In this document: positions 43,484 to 52,742 of the stretch, piece by piece
Numbering within the stretch: the stretch's first letter is position 1
Layout: each line of letters opens with the position of its first letter
Origin: Roseibium litorale
GTDB lineage: Bacteria > Pseudomonadota > Alphaproteobacteria > Rhizobiales > Stappiaceae
DNA: 64,000 bases
NCBI RefSeq assembly: GCF_014842915.1
Contig: NZ_JACYXI010000007.1
Coordinates: 124,001 to 188,000 of the forward strand
Direction of reading: 5' to 3'
The notes under the pieces: model-generated
The model's database searches: none
What the model was told of the DNA's origin: nothing
What the model saw: only the letters and a program-made list of their open reading frames with translations
Program-made: the position numbers and the translations under genes

Positions 43484-45169
43484 ATGCTGGGAAATATATC
43501 TGTCACAAAGAAAGGCGCAGCGGCGTTCTTCGCCCTGGCTTTAATCGGAGCGATTGCAGGCGGATTGTCTTACATCAAGACCGTCGGCGCGATGAATGAA
43601 GTCGCGATGGCAACCAAAGTGAGTTCGCTCACGACCGATGCCCTGACACTTGAGGGGGCAATCAATGCCCAGGCCTTGTCAGTCAAAACCTTTCTCCTCA
43701 CCGGGGACCGCGACTGGCTGAAGCAGGCAAACGACAAAGAAGCCGCCATTACCGAAGGCTTTATGGACCTTAAGTCCAACATCCTTGAATTCGCTCCTCA
43801 AGCTTCAGCCAAGCTGGAAGAGATGAATGCGGCCTGGTCCCAGTGGAACACCAGCTTCGTAGGCAAACAGATAACCTTCATGCGCGACCCGCAGACGGTG
43901 GATTATGCCCGTGCCATGGAGCTGACCAAAGAGAGCCGTGACCTGATGTCGGCGATCGAAAAAAGCCGTACGGAACTGGCAAGCACTCTCAACGCCATCG
44001 AGGACGCGTCGCTGGCGCTTCAAAGCAGCGAGTTGAGCGTTGTCAAGATTATCGCGCTGAGCAGCGCCCTTTTGATCGTCGCATTCGCGGTGGCGCTTGG
44101 CTTCATCAACCACGCGCTCGTTTCCCGGCCCCTGGCACACCTGAACAAGATCGTCGAAAGCCTTGCAGAGGGCAACACTGACCTGAACGTCGACTTCGGG
44201 AACCGGACGGATGAGATCGGCACAATGGGCGGCGCGCTGAAGATCTTCCGGATGAACCTTATCAAGACCCATGAGCTTGAAGAGCAGGCAGCACGCCAGA
44301 GAGAACTGACCGAGATCGAGAAGCGTGCAGAAATGGAACGGGTTGCCGGAGATTTCGAGCGCACGGTTCTCAGCATCAGCGAGGAAATCATCCAGCAGCT
44401 GGACAATCTGAACCTCAAGTCTGGCACCCTGTCCGAAATCGCGAACGGCACGTCTCAACAGGCCTTGTCGGTCTCCGCAGCAGCCGAGCAGGCGACGGCA
44501 AACGTCAATACCGTTGCAGGCGCCGCAGAAGAAATGTCTGCGTCAATCAGAGCCATCACCGAGCAGGTGCGTGCTTCGTCTCAACTGGCCAGCGATGCGT
44601 CTCACGAAGTTGAGCGTTCGAACCAGGCCGTTTCCACTCTGCAGCAGGTCGTCGCGAAAATCGGCGATGTCACCAGCCTCATCAACGAGATTGCGAACCA
44701 GACCAACCTTCTGGCTCTGAACGCAACGATCGAAGCCGCTCGCGCCGGTGAGGCGGGCAAGGGCTTCGCGGTCGTTGCCTCGGAAGTGAAGGCACTTGCG
44801 ACGCAAACCTCGAAGGCGACCGAGGAAATCGACCGTCAGATCAGCGAGATGCGTGCAGCCGCAGATGACAGTATGTCCGCGACCAACAGCGTCGCCGACA
44901 TGGTGCGCTCGATCGCCGAACGCACGTCCTCTATGGCCGAGGCAACGGAGCAGCAGAATCTGGCGACGAGCGAAATCGCGACCAACGTTACGGAAGCGGC
45001 AGATGGCACCAGGAGCGTGTCCCAGTCGATCACCGACGTCAGCAGTTCAGCCAATCAGACAGGCGAACTAAGCGCGGATATGCGGCAGGCCGTGGAACAT
45101 TTGCATGTCCGTTCGACGGAACTTCGCGATGCCATGCACCGCTTCCTTTCTGAGGTGAAAGCTGCCTGA
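43484..45169 (+). CDS. Methyl-accepting chemotaxis protein 2 (four-helix-bundle sensor)
   Basis: A 561-residue chemoreceptor with membrane helices at about 13-33 and 186-213, a helical periplasmic sensor of about 150 residues (CHASE3 or 4HB-like, with [11 protein letters not shown]), HAMP and the MA domain. The tip carries [20 protein letters not shown] and [15 protein letters not shown]. No C-terminal pentapeptide tether is present. It is probably co-transcribed with the preceding Cache-like protein and ends at a terminator at 45203. Confidence 0.94.
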   Translation: MLGNISVTKKGAAAFFALALIGAIAGGLSYIKTVGAMNEVAMATKVSSLTTDALTLEGAINAQALSVKTFLLTGDRDWLKQANDKEAAITEGFMDLKSNILEFAPQASAKLEEMNAAWSQWNTSFVGKQITFMRDPQTVDYARAMELTKESRDLMSAIEKSRTELASTLNAIEDASLALQSSELSVVKIIALSSALLIVAFAVALGFINHALVSRPLAHLNKIVESLAEGNTDLNVDFGNRTDEIGTMGGALKIFRMNLIKTHELEEQAARQRELTEIEKRAEMERVAGDFERTVLSISEEIIQQLDNLNLKSGTLSEIANGTSQQALSVSAAAEQATANVNTVAGAAEEMSASIRAITEQVRASSQLASDASHEVERSNQAVSTLQQVVAKIGDVTSLINEIANQTNLLALNATIEAARAGEAGKGFAVVASEVKALATQTSKATEEIDRQISEMRAAADDSMSATNSVADMVRSIAERTSSMAEATEQQNLATSEIATNVTEAADGTRSVSQSITDVSSSANQTGELSADMRQAVEHLHVRSTELRDAMHRFLSEVKAA

Positions 45170-45202
45170 CCTAAAGTCAGACAAGCAATTGCAAATCAAG
45201 GC

Positions 45203-45233
45203 AAGCCGCCCGGCTCAACGGGCGGCTTTTTTC
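45203..45233 (+). terminator. Rho-independent terminator of chemoreceptor 2
   Basis: A 10-bp stem (aagccgcccg, 45203-45212, with 45219-45228), a 6-base loop and a run of six T. It lies 34 bases past the stop. Confidence 0.9.
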
Positions 45234-45563
45234 GTTGCCGGGCGTCTCCGTTGCCGAGCCGGACACAATGGTCCGCTAATTTATCTTTTTTCCAATGACA
45301 TCTTGCAATCCGCGCCGGGCACCCCACTTATCGGTGCAGACAATTCGTCTATACCGTCTTGCAAGTCTTGCGACCTGCTGCCTCTCCCGCATCCGCTGTT
45401 ATGGCTAACGAAGCGTTAATATGTTTCGCTGATGCTGGAATTAAGGCCTTCGCTTAAGGCAAAGGCGGGTATTTCATAAATAACTGTCATCAGGACGTCT
45501 AAAACCTTCGCTAGAAGCGCAGTGTTTGGATGTCAGAATTATAAGAACGGAAGTAGTAACTCC
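45234..45563. other. Gap with probable long leader of the cold-shock-like gene
   Basis: No coding frame is supported. The last 150 bases before the small gene are A+T-rich and include an inverted repeat taacg-aag-cgtta (45406-45418) and a gccttcgcttaaggc hairpin, consistent with a structured untranslated leader like those of cold-shock mRNAs. This is inference; the promoter is not located. Confidence 0.3.
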
Positions 45564-45764
45564 ATGCATCATGGAAACGTTAAGTGGTTTGATCTGAGCC
45601 GTGGTATCGGCTCAATCGAACCGGAACAGGGCGAGGACATCCTCGTCGACAGCGCCGCTCTCCGGCGCTCTGGTATCAGCACGCTGCGCGAAGGTCAGGT
45701 TGTTGCCTTTGACCTCAACTGGCGCCGTGGTGAAGCCATTGCTGAGGACCTCAAGGTTCTCTGA
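45564..45764 (+). CDS. Cold-shock-domain protein with degenerate RNA-binding motifs
   Basis: A 66-residue single cold-shock domain (starts MHHGNVKWFDLSRGIGSIEP). The fold-defining residues are kept (GNVKWF, GISTLREGQVVAFDL), but RNP1, normally KGFGFI, reads RGIGSI, and RNP2, normally VFVHF, reads ILVDS. The stacking aromatics and the His are therefore lost. It may have weakened or altered nucleic-acid binding, or a protein-binding role. ATG 45564 has GGAAG about 11 bases upstream. Several hairpins follow it. Confidence 0.8.
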   Translation: MHHGNVKWFDLSRGIGSIEPEQGEDILVDSAALRRSGISTLREGQVVAFDLNWRRGEAIAEDLKVL

Positions 45765-45788
45765 GCGGAAGCAAAAGCTTCTGGACGA

Positions 45789-45808
45789 AAGGGCGGTTCA
45801 CCGCCCTT
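45789..45808 (+). repeat. Duplicated hairpin, copy 1
   Basis: The palindrome aagggcggttcaccgccctt (8-bp stem, ttca loop) lies 25 bases after the cold-shock-like stop. The identical 20 bases recur at 45949-45968. This copy is not followed by a T run. Confidence 0.85.
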
Positions 45809-45821
45809 CAGATTGATTACA

Positions 45822-45864
45822 AACCCCTCGGTTTTTGGCGGCAGCCAGAATCGAGGGGTTTTGA
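45822..45864 (+). terminator. Hairpin with short T run (terminator candidate)
   Basis: A 9-bp stem (aacccctcg, 45822-45830, with 45852-45860) and a 21-base loop are followed by ttttgatt. It lies between the two copies of the duplicated hairpin. Confidence 0.5.
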
Positions 45865-45948
45865 TTCCGATATGTTCACGATTTGAATCTGTGACGTTCC
45901 GTGAATCTGAACCTCTTCGATAGGCTTCAGAGGTTTGTCAGCAGTCTG

Positions 45949-45974
45949 AAGGGCGGTTCACCGCCCTTTTTTAT
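45949..45974 (+). terminator. Duplicated hairpin, copy 2, with T run
   Basis: The same 20-base palindrome as 45789-45808, here followed by further T (ccgccctttttta), making it a good Rho-independent terminator. A weaker hairpin (aacctct, 45910-45916, with 45929-45935) lies just before it. Confidence 0.85.
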
Positions 45975-46074
45975 TGCCCGGTCACGCTCGGGACTTTCGC
46001 GGGCATTATTTTGCTCTATTCTAACTATTCGTTACGGCATCCGTTTTCAGCCGAAGCGCCCCAGGAGTTTTTGA

Positions 46075-47682
46075 ATGGCATCCGATGTTTGCAATGTACT
46101 GCTCGTATATCCGCGTTTCAATGCCGGGTCTTTCTGGAACTATGGCGCAACCTGCGAACTGGTCGGCGCGAAATATCCTGCTCCGCCTCTGGGGCTTATC
46201 ACTGTGGCAGCCATGCTGCCCAAGTCCTGGAATGTCCGCCTGATTGACCGGAACACCGATCCTTATGAGGAAGAAGATCTCGACTGGGCCGACATGGTGT
46301 TCACCGGGGGAATGCTGCCGCAGCAATCGGATGCCCTCAAGATTATCCGGCAATGCAAATCCCGGAACGTTCCGGTGGTTGTTGGAGGCCCAGATGCCAC
46401 CTCCAGCCCGGAAGTCTACGCAGATGCCGATTTCAGGGTTCTTGGCGAAGCGGAAGGCATTCTCGACCGCTTCCTGGAAGCTTGGGCACAGGGACAACGG
46501 TCGGGCACTTTCTCAGCCGAAAAGTTCAAGGCAGATGTCACCAGCACTCCGATCCCGCGCTTCGACTTGCTGAACTTTAAAAACTATGTGCAGGTCAACG
46601 TGCAGTTCTCGCGCGGTTGTCCCTTCACCTGTGAATTCTGCGACATCATCGAGCTTTATGGCCGGGTGCCGCGGACAAAGACCAGCGAGCAGATGCTGGC
46701 TGAACTAGACCGTCTCTATGAGCTTGGATACCGGGGGCATGTGGATTTCGTCGATGACAATCTCATCGGCAACAAAAAAGCCGTGAAGGCTTTCCTGCCC
46801 GAACTCATCAAGTGGCAGAAGGCACGCAACAATCCGTTCGAAATGTCCACGGAAGCCTCACTCAATCTCGCGGATGACGAAGCACTGCTCAAGATGATGC
46901 AGGAAGCTCGCTTCTTCTCCGTGTTCATCGGCATCGAGTCCCCGGATCCGGACGTGCTCAACGCCACGCGCAAGAAGCAGAACACCCGGCGTGATATCGC
47001 GAAGAGCGTTCACAAGATCTATGACGCAGGAATTTGGGTGCTGGCCGGCTTCATCGTCGGCTTCGACCAGGAAAGCGATCAGGTTGCAGATGAGATTTCA
47101 GCCCTGATTGAAGAGGCTGCCATCCCCGTGGCCATGACCGGCCTCCTCTATGCTCTTCCCAATACGCAGCTGACCCGGCGGCTCGCAAAGGAAGGCCGCT
47201 TGCATGCCGATTTCGCGACGGACGACCCGGACACACTAGACGGAGATCAGTGCACGGCTGGCTTGAACTTCAAGACCGTGCGTCCGCGTGAGCAGATCCT
47301 CAGAGATTTCAGAAAAATCATTGAGAATGTCTACAGCCCGGAAGCCTATTTCCGCCGTGTGCGCAAAGTTACCTCCATGCTCGACATGAGTGGCGATAAC
47401 GGTGCAATTCTGGGTGCCGGTTTCTTTCATGACCTCAAGATGTTCGGCAAGATCATTTTCGCGATGACGTTCAAGGAGAAAACCTATCGCGGGCCTTTCT
47501 GGAAAGCCCTGCTCGTCACGCTGTTCACCAATTTCAAGGCGATCAAGCCTGTGATGATGATGATGGCGCTTTACGTTCATCTGGGACCTTTCTCGCGCTT
47601 TGTGCTTGGACAGATCGACAAGCAAATCGAAGAGATTGAGCGCGGAGAGTGGCAGGCTCCTGCCCTTGTTGCTGCGGAGTAA
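46075..47682 (+). CDS. B12-binding radical SAM protein with DUF4070 (HpnP-like)
   Basis: A 535-residue class B radical SAM enzyme. The N-terminal cobalamin-binding domain spans about residues 1-140 (PAPPLGLITVAAMLP, GGPDATSSPEVY). The [4Fe-4S] motif is SRGCPFTCEFCDI, followed by HVDFVDDNLIGNKKAVK; the C-terminal DUF4070 region extends to the end. The architecture resembles hopanoid C2-methylase HpnP, but no hopanoid genes are nearby and the N-terminus differs, so the substrate is unknown. AGGAG lies 8 bases before the ATG. Probably monocistronic. Confidence 0.88.
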   Translation: MASDVCNVLLVYPRFNAGSFWNYGATCELVGAKYPAPPLGLITVAAMLPKSWNVRLIDRNTDPYEEEDLDWADMVFTGGMLPQQSDALKIIRQCKSRNVPVVVGGPDATSSPEVYADADFRVLGEAEGILDRFLEAWAQGQRSGTFSAEKFKADVTSTPIPRFDLLNFKNYVQVNVQFSRGCPFTCEFCDIIELYGRVPRTKTSEQMLAELDRLYELGYRGHVDFVDDNLIGNKKAVKAFLPELIKWQKARNNPFEMSTEASLNLADDEALLKMMQEARFFSVFIGIESPDPDVLNATRKKQNTRRDIAKSVHKIYDAGIWVLAGFIVGFDQESDQVADEISALIEEAAIPVAMTGLLYALPNTQLTRRLAKEGRLHADFATDDPDTLDGDQCTAGLNFKTVRPREQILRDFRKIIENVYSPEAYFRRVRKVTSMLDMSGDNGAILGAGFFHDLKMFGKIIFAMTFKEKTYRGPFWKALLVTLFTNFKAIKPVMMMMALYVHLGPFSRFVLGQIDKQIEEIERGEWQAPALVAAE

Positions 47683-47870
47683 CCGCAGCAGCCTCACGGG
47701 ACCCGGCCGGACGCGCAAGGACATATGCCATTGCGGCAAGTCCAGCCGGAGGCCGGGCGTTTAGCCAAATGAGGTTGATCGCCAATGGGCCTTGGTGTGA
47801 TAAGGACGCCTCAAGCCTGCCATGAGCGGGTCCATTATCCGCGTTCCGCATAGCAGGAAAGTCTGTTTCC

Positions 47871-49109
47871 ATGGGAGAGCCCGTCTCCACCCGCAAGGCC
47901 CTCATCTTTATTTTCGCAACAGTTACCATCAACTCCATGGGCATCGGCCTGATCATGCCGGTTCTGCCCTCGCTGCTGGTCGAACTGACTGGAGACACCG
48001 TTGGAGAGGCTGCGCGGTGGGGCGGCGCTTTGAGTGTCGTCTATGCGCTGATGCAGTTTCTGTGCGGCCCCACCCTCGGCAATCTCTCGGACAGGTATGG
48101 GCGCAGACCTGTTCTGCTCATTTCCATGCTGGTGCTTGCGGTGGACTATATGATCATGGCCATGGCCGGGAGCCTGGCCATCCTGTTCATCGGACGGACC
48201 CTGTCGGGTGTCGCGGGCGCGAACTTCTCTTCCGCTTCCGCCTATATCGCCGACGTTTCCACCAAGGAACAGCGGGCGCGGAATTTTGGCCTCATCGGAG
48301 CGGCGTTCGGCATCGGCTTCATTCTGGGGCCGGTCGCCGGCGGCTTTCTGGGAGAATACGGATCCCGCGCTCCCTTCTTCGCGGCAGCGGCGCTCTCCTT
48401 CGCGAATTTCCTTTATGGCTTCTTCTTCCTGCCGGAAACCCTGAGGGAAGAGAACCGCCGCCCGTTTGACTTCAAACGCGGCAATCCCCTCGGCGCCCTC
48501 AAGCAGCTGGCCGACTATCCGTCCGTGAGAATGTATCTTCTTGCCCTGCTGCTGTTCGATATTGCCCACTACGTCTATCCGGCGGTCTGGAGCTATTACA
48601 CCGGCGAGGCCTTTGGCTGGGGCCCGGCAGAGATCGGCGGATCTCTTGCCGTCGTCGGCATCGGCTTTGCGTTTGTTCAGGGCTACCTGATCCGGGTGCT
48701 CGAACCCAAACTTGGGCCGATGAAGACGCTGACCTTTGCTCTTGGCGCAAATGTCATTGCCTATGCCGGGCTTTCCGTGATCAATGCAGGGTGGATGGTG
48801 TTCCTGTTCCTGCCCTTCGCCTCGCTCGGCGCGCTGGCAACGCCCTCCTTCTCCGCTCTGATGGCAAATGCGATTCCGGACAATGCGCAAGGCGAACTGC
48901 AGGGCTTCGTCTCCAGCGTTTCAGGCATCGCCATGGTGATCAGCCCCTTTGTGATGACGCAGCTCTTCAGCGCCTTCACGGCAGATGACGCGCCCGTCTA
49001 TTTCCCGGGCATTCCCTTTGTGCTCGCGGGTATTCTGATCGTGTTGTCCTTCCTGCTGACGCGCGTTGCCCGCTCGAAGGACACATCTGAAGAGGAAGCC
49101 CCAGCTTGA
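47871..49109 (+). CDS. MFS transporter, TCR/Tet-like
   Basis: A 412-residue membrane protein with twelve predicted helices. [16 protein letters not shown] in helix 1, the loop motif [14 protein letters not shown] and [21 protein letters not shown] (split for length) match the tetracycline-resistance (Tet) branch of drug/proton antiporters. Chromosomal relatives often have no resistance phenotype. AGGAAAG lies 11 bases before the ATG. Its stop overlaps the TTG start of the esterase gene. Confidence 0.88.
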   Translation: MGEPVSTRKALIFIFATVTINSMGIGLIMPVLPSLLVELTGDTVGEAARWGGALSVVYALMQFLCGPTLGNLSDRYGRRPVLLISMLVLAVDYMIMAMAGSLAILFIGRTLSGVAGANFSSASAYIADVSTKEQRARNFGLIGAAFGIGFILGPVAGGFLGEYGSRAPFFAAAALSFANFLYGFFFLPETLREENRRPFDFKRGNPLGALKQLADYPSVRMYLLALLLFDIAHYVYPAVWSYYTGEAFGWGPAEIGGSLAVVGIGFAFVQGYLIRVLEPKLGPMKTLTFALGANVIAYAGLSVINAGWMVFLFLPFASLGALATPSFSALMANAIPDNAQGELQGFVSSVSGIAMVISPFVMTQLFSAFTADDAPVYFPGIPFVLAGILIVLSFLLTRVARSKDTSEEEAPA

Positions 49110-49756
49110 CAGCCAGCACCGTCCACCGGATTGAGCCAGCCGCAGGCCGCAAGGCCCGCCAGCTTGTCGTGCTTCTCCATGGCTACGGCTCCTGCGGTGC
49201 GGATCTGATCGGGCTTGGCCGGGCCTGGTCCGGCGTACTGCCGGACGCCGTCTTTATTGCGCCAGATGCGCCCGAAGCCCTTCCCCATGAAAGCCTTGCC
49301 GGACGGCAATGGTTCGCTTTGAACGAAAGAGACATGCGTGAAATCGAAACGGGAGCTGAAGCCGCCGCACCCAAGCTTCAGGCCCTGATGGATGCCGCCT
49401 TGAAGCACTACGGACTGGACAGCTCTCAGCTCGCTGTCGCCGGCTTCAGCCAGGGTGCGGCAATGGCGTTCCAGACAACCTTGCGCCGGCACCCGGCACC
49501 TGCTGCCCTGCTTGCCTTTTCAGGAATGCTGCCTGGCCCTTCGAGGCTGGATGACATCCAGACGGAGACCCCAGTCCTGATCGTCCACGGCGATGCCGAC
49601 GATGTGGTGGCGCCGGACTTTCTGACAGCTGCGGAAGCCGCCCTCACCCGGGTTGGCGTCAGTGTTGAAGCGCATATGCTGACGGGTCTCGATCACTCCA
49701 TTGATGAGCGGGTGATGGTGCTTGGTGGCCGTTTTCTCTCCGCGGCCTTCGCCTGA
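49106..49756 (+). CDS. Phospholipase/carboxylesterase-family alpha/beta hydrolase
   Basis: A 216-residue serine hydrolase. The oxyanion region is VVLLHGYGSCGADL, the nucleophile is in VAGFSQGAAMA, the catalytic Asp is in VHGDADDVV and the catalytic His is in GLDHSID, as in YpfH-type carboxylesterases. The start is TTG 49106, overlapping the MFS stop (TTGA), with GAGGAAG upstream. Coupling to an efflux-type MFS suggests joint handling of an ester or acylated compound. Confidence 0.88.
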   Translation: MTASTVHRIEPAAGRKARQLVVLLHGYGSCGADLIGLGRAWSGVLPDAVFIAPDAPEALPHESLAGRQWFALNERDMREIETGAEAAAPKLQALMDAALKHYGLDSSQLAVAGFSQGAAMAFQTTLRRHPAPAALLAFSGMLPGPSRLDDIQTETPVLIVHGDADDVVAPDFLTAAEAALTRVGVSVEAHMLTGLDHSIDERVMVLGGRFLSAAFA

Positions 49757-49882
49757 CCCTTTCGCATTCTGCAATCACAACAGAAAATCTTAACAGCATC
49801 TTAAGACTTCATCTGGCAGAGTGAGTTTGGGCCAAAGGATTTGGTTCAGGCGGCAAAGCCGCCGGTTCAGATGAGGCGCAGG

Positions 49883-50482
49883 ATGCAGATTTCCGTCGAG
49901 ACCACCAGGCAGAGTGCAAGTCTGGCGACCTTTTCATCGGTCGTTGGTGGCACGGCATCTTCTGCAAAGACCTCCAGCCCGTCTGATGCGGACGCCTCCG
50001 CAGCAACGTCCTCTGCTTTGGAGTCGGCATCCAAGAAGGCTGCCGAAGATTCCTCTGTCATCGCCGCCCTGCAGGCCGCGGTGGAATTCCGCCGTGGCGA
50101 GAGCGCTGAAAACAGCGCCCGCAAGGCGATGAAGCAGATTGAAGACTACCAAAAGACTGCGGGCCAGCTGAAGCAGGCCCTTGGCATGGACGTCAGCACC
50201 GAGGAAACCGAGGCAGCAAATTCCGCAGCCTTTGAAGCCGCTACGGTCTCAACCACGACCATCGAAGCCCAGATTGGCGGTAGCAGCCTGTCTGCCCAGT
50301 TCGTTTCCTATGAACGTGCGTCCTACAGTTCCTCGACGGGCCTGTCTGTGCGCTCCGCCAGCGCGTCCTCGATCCAAACGCTCTCCGGCAACACCAGTGC
50401 CAGCTACCAAAGTGCCTCCGTCAGCTCGTTTTATGCCGGGACCGGCTCCCAGCTTGCTGACCTCCTCGAAGGCTACGCCTGA
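49883..50482 (+). CDS. Ser/Ala-rich protein of unknown function
   Basis: A 199-residue protein not recognised. The composition is strongly biased to Ser, Ala and Thr, with a charged helical middle (about residues 55-105, KAMKQIEDYQKTAGQLKQAL). There is no signal peptide or membrane helix. The Ser-rich ends without Cys resemble proteins secreted without a classical signal, or appendage-associated proteins, but that is speculation. ATG 49883 has GAGG upstream; ATG 49871 is an alternative. It precedes the Rieske gene by 84 bases. Confidence 0.6.
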   Translation: MQISVETTRQSASLATFSSVVGGTASSAKTSSPSDADASAATSSALESASKKAAEDSSVIAALQAAVEFRRGESAENSARKAMKQIEDYQKTAGQLKQALGMDVSTEETEAANSAAFEAATVSTTTIEAQIGGSSLSAQFVSYERASYSSSTGLSVRSASASSIQTLSGNTSASYQSASVSSFYAGTGSQLADLLEGYA

Positions 50483-50566
50483 GAGATCTGCATTTCCACG
50501 CTTGAGACAGACACCAGCCTCCGCTACACCCCGTGAATGACATCGATCAGCAAGGGTTAAGCGGAC

Positions 50567-51628
50567 ATGGACAATCTGAAGGCGGAGCTGCTGCGCGGGC
50601 TTTGGTATGTCGCCTGCCCGGGGTCTGACATCAAGCCCGGCGCCATGACCGGCAAGAAGCTGATGGGCGAGATGGTCCTTCTGGGCCGCGACAAGCATGG
50701 CAAGGTCTTCGCCCTCCGCGATATCTGCCCCCACCGCGGCATTCCGCTCCGCCATGGCTGGTTCGACGGCGAGCATGTCCAATGCTGCTATCACGGCTGG
50801 AAATTCGGAACGGACGGCACCTGCGTCGACATTCCCTCAACCCACGAATACCAGACCATCGACTATTCCAAGATTTCCTGCGGCGCGTTTCCCTGTATCG
50901 AGCAGCAAGGCCTAATCTGGGTCTATTTCGCAGAAAACGGTGAGAAGCCGGAAGAGGGCCGGCAGCCGCTCCCCCCGATGCTGCCCGATTTTGCGGCAGA
51001 TCAGGGTCCGAGCGTCGCTATCCTGCAGCATTTCGTCTGCTCGGTGGACCATGCAGCCCTCGGTCTGATGGATCCAACCCATGCGGCCTTCGTCCACACC
51101 TCCTGGTGGTTCAAGAAGAATGGCACGAAGCTCCGGCCAAAGGAAAAGCAGTTCGAAGCGTCGGAGCTTGGCTGGGCCATGGTCCGCCACAAGATCCCGC
51201 CGCAGAATATCGCTTACCGCTACCTGCTCGGCGACAATGTGACGACGGAAATCAGCTACCGGCTGCCAGGCCTGCGGATCGAGCACATCAAGGGCGACAA
51301 ACATTGCGTCGTCGGGCTCACCACCATCACACCTGTCACCGAGGACGAAACCGAAGTGCGCCAGATGTTCTGGTCGACGATCGGCTGGCTCAAGCCGCTT
51401 CATCCGCTCGTCAGGCATCTGATGAACGTGTTTCTGGATCAGGACCGCCGGGTCGTCATCCAGCAGCGCGAGGGGCTGGAGTACAATCCCAAGCTCATGC
51501 TGATCAACGATGCGGATACGCAGGGGCGCTGGTGGATGCAGCTCAAACGGGAATGGGCGGCCTCCGCCGAGGAAAAGCGTCCCTTCGAGAACCCGGTCAA
51601 GGGCCGCGTCCTGCGCTGGATGAGCTGA
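50567..51628 (+). CDS. Rieske non-haem iron oxygenase, alpha subunit (VanA/phenylpropionate dioxygenase-like)
   Basis: A 353-residue ring-hydroxylating or demethylating oxygenase. The Rieske [2Fe-2S] ligands are Cys54/His56 (CPHRG) and Cys73/His76 (CCYHGW). The mononuclear iron site is MDPTHAAFVH with His172 and His177, followed by a VanA-like C-terminal domain (FLDQDRRVVIQQ). No reductase or ferredoxin partner gene is adjacent, so electrons must come from elsewhere. The substrate is unknown; aromatic ether or sterol-like compounds are typical for the family. Confidence 0.9.
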   Translation: MDNLKAELLRGLWYVACPGSDIKPGAMTGKKLMGEMVLLGRDKHGKVFALRDICPHRGIPLRHGWFDGEHVQCCYHGWKFGTDGTCVDIPSTHEYQTIDYSKISCGAFPCIEQQGLIWVYFAENGEKPEEGRQPLPPMLPDFAADQGPSVAILQHFVCSVDHAALGLMDPTHAAFVHTSWWFKKNGTKLRPKEKQFEASELGWAMVRHKIPPQNIAYRYLLGDNVTTEISYRLPGLRIEHIKGDKHCVVGLTTITPVTEDETEVRQMFWSTIGWLKPLHPLVRHLMNVFLDQDRRVVIQQREGLEYNPKLMLINDADTQGRWWMQLKREWAASAEEKRPFENPVKGRVLRWMS

Positions 51629-51674
51629 TCATGGCAGCGAGCGGCCCGTGCAAGGGCCGCCTGCTATCAGAGTA

Positions 51675-52520
51675 TCAAACGTTGTAGTGATGCTCCCGGA
51701 GCACCGACAAGGTCGCTTCGGAGTAATTGTAGCCCTGCCGGATTTCCGAAAGCATCCCGTCCATCTGCTCCTGCACGGACGGGATCTCGTCATAGTGAAG
51801 GTCATCCGGCGTCAGCATGATGTAGCCGTTGTCTGCATGGCTGTAGACGAGCTTGATCTCCTCGCCATACTTGTCCTTCAGCTGACGCTCCGCCTCAAGC
51901 CGTTCCAGGAAGGCTTCTGTGTCCTCCCGATTGTACTGATCAGCCATCTCCGTGGAGAGCTCTATCGGATTGCCCCGGTTCCACTGGCCTTCGAGCTTGA
52001 AGATGCTGATCGGCATATAGGAACCAGTTGCACCGGGAGGCAAAGCCTCGATCGGCGCGTTGACATTCAAGGTGAAGTGCTGCTGCGGGTTGTCTTTGTC
52101 CGCCTCTATTTGGGCGAGCAGCTCGGGCGAATAGCTTAACTGACCCCCGACAGTGCGCAACAGCGAGATCCCCTCGCGAGCATCAATGCTATGCCCGGAC
52201 ACGATCACCTCCAAGCCGTTGACGGTCTCCCGCTGAACGGGGCTCTCCGAGGCTTGATCCGATCCCTCAGAGGATGCAACGGCACCGGTCTCCGTTTCCT
52301 GCTCTTTCTGCAAGACAGTCAGGACATCGACGGACAAATGCTTCGAGTAGGAAATTGTTACCGGCGCATCGGCATTTCTTACCTGTGATGCCTGCGTGCC
52401 GGTATTTTCTTCCCCACCACTGAACGAGCTCTCTGCCGCAGATGCAGCTTCGGAACCCAAGGATTTCTGCACGGAATATCCGGAAACGGAGCTGCCAAGC
52501 CCAATTCCTGCGACGCTCAT
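51675..52520 (-). CDS. Unrecognised protein with low-complexity N-terminus
   Basis: A 281-residue protein without a recognised family. The N-terminal 100 residues are rich in Ser, Gly, Glu and Ala (MSVAGIGLGSSVSGYSVQKS); the second half is more ordered, with VNGLEVIVSGHSIDAREG, a Pro-rich segment, and a charged helix (TEAFLERLEAERQLKDKYGE). It has no signal peptide or membrane helix. It converges on the Rieske gene, and its Ser/Ala-rich start recalls the protein on the other side. Function cannot be proposed. Confidence 0.65.
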   Translation of the reverse strand: MSVAGIGLGSSVSGYSVQKSLGSEAASAAESSFSGGEENTGTQASQVRNADAPVTISYSKHLSVDVLTVLQKEQETETGAVASSEGSDQASESPVQRETVNGLEVIVSGHSIDAREGISLLRTVGGQLSYSPELLAQIEADKDNPQQHFTLNVNAPIEALPPGATGSYMPISIFKLEGQWNRGNPIELSTEMADQYNREDTEAFLERLEAERQLKDKYGEEIKLVYSHADNGYIMLTPDDLHYDEIPSVQEQMDGMLSEIRQGYNYSEATLSVLREHHYNV

Positions 52521-52626
52521 GTTTCTCTCCTGATGTTTCTTCAGAAGAAAATCAGCAACAGTTGTGCCAATTCAAAACCGACACCCGGAGGGTGCAAAGC
52601 ACAGGGCAGGCGTGAACGCCCGCCCT

Positions 52627-52672
52627 GAAAATAAGACAGCCTTGCGCAAGACAAATCTGTCTCGCGCAAGGC
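52627..52672 (-). terminator. Long hairpin after the M42 peptidase gene
   Basis: A stem of 9 bp (gccttgcgc, 52639-52647, with 52664-52672) continues through one mismatch into 5 more pairs with a 4-base loop. The minus strand then runs into TTATTTT. It lies about 70 bases past the stop. Confidence 0.5.
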
Positions 52673-52742
52673 AGGAAGAGATTTCTCTGTAACAACCAGC
52701 CGGACAAAGCTGTCCCCGCCCCTGCCTGTAGAATGGCAGGCC

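Noticed and set aside
51641..51660. GC hairpin (gcggccc/gggccgc) after the Rieske gene
   Set aside because: No T run on either strand, so it was not called as a terminator.
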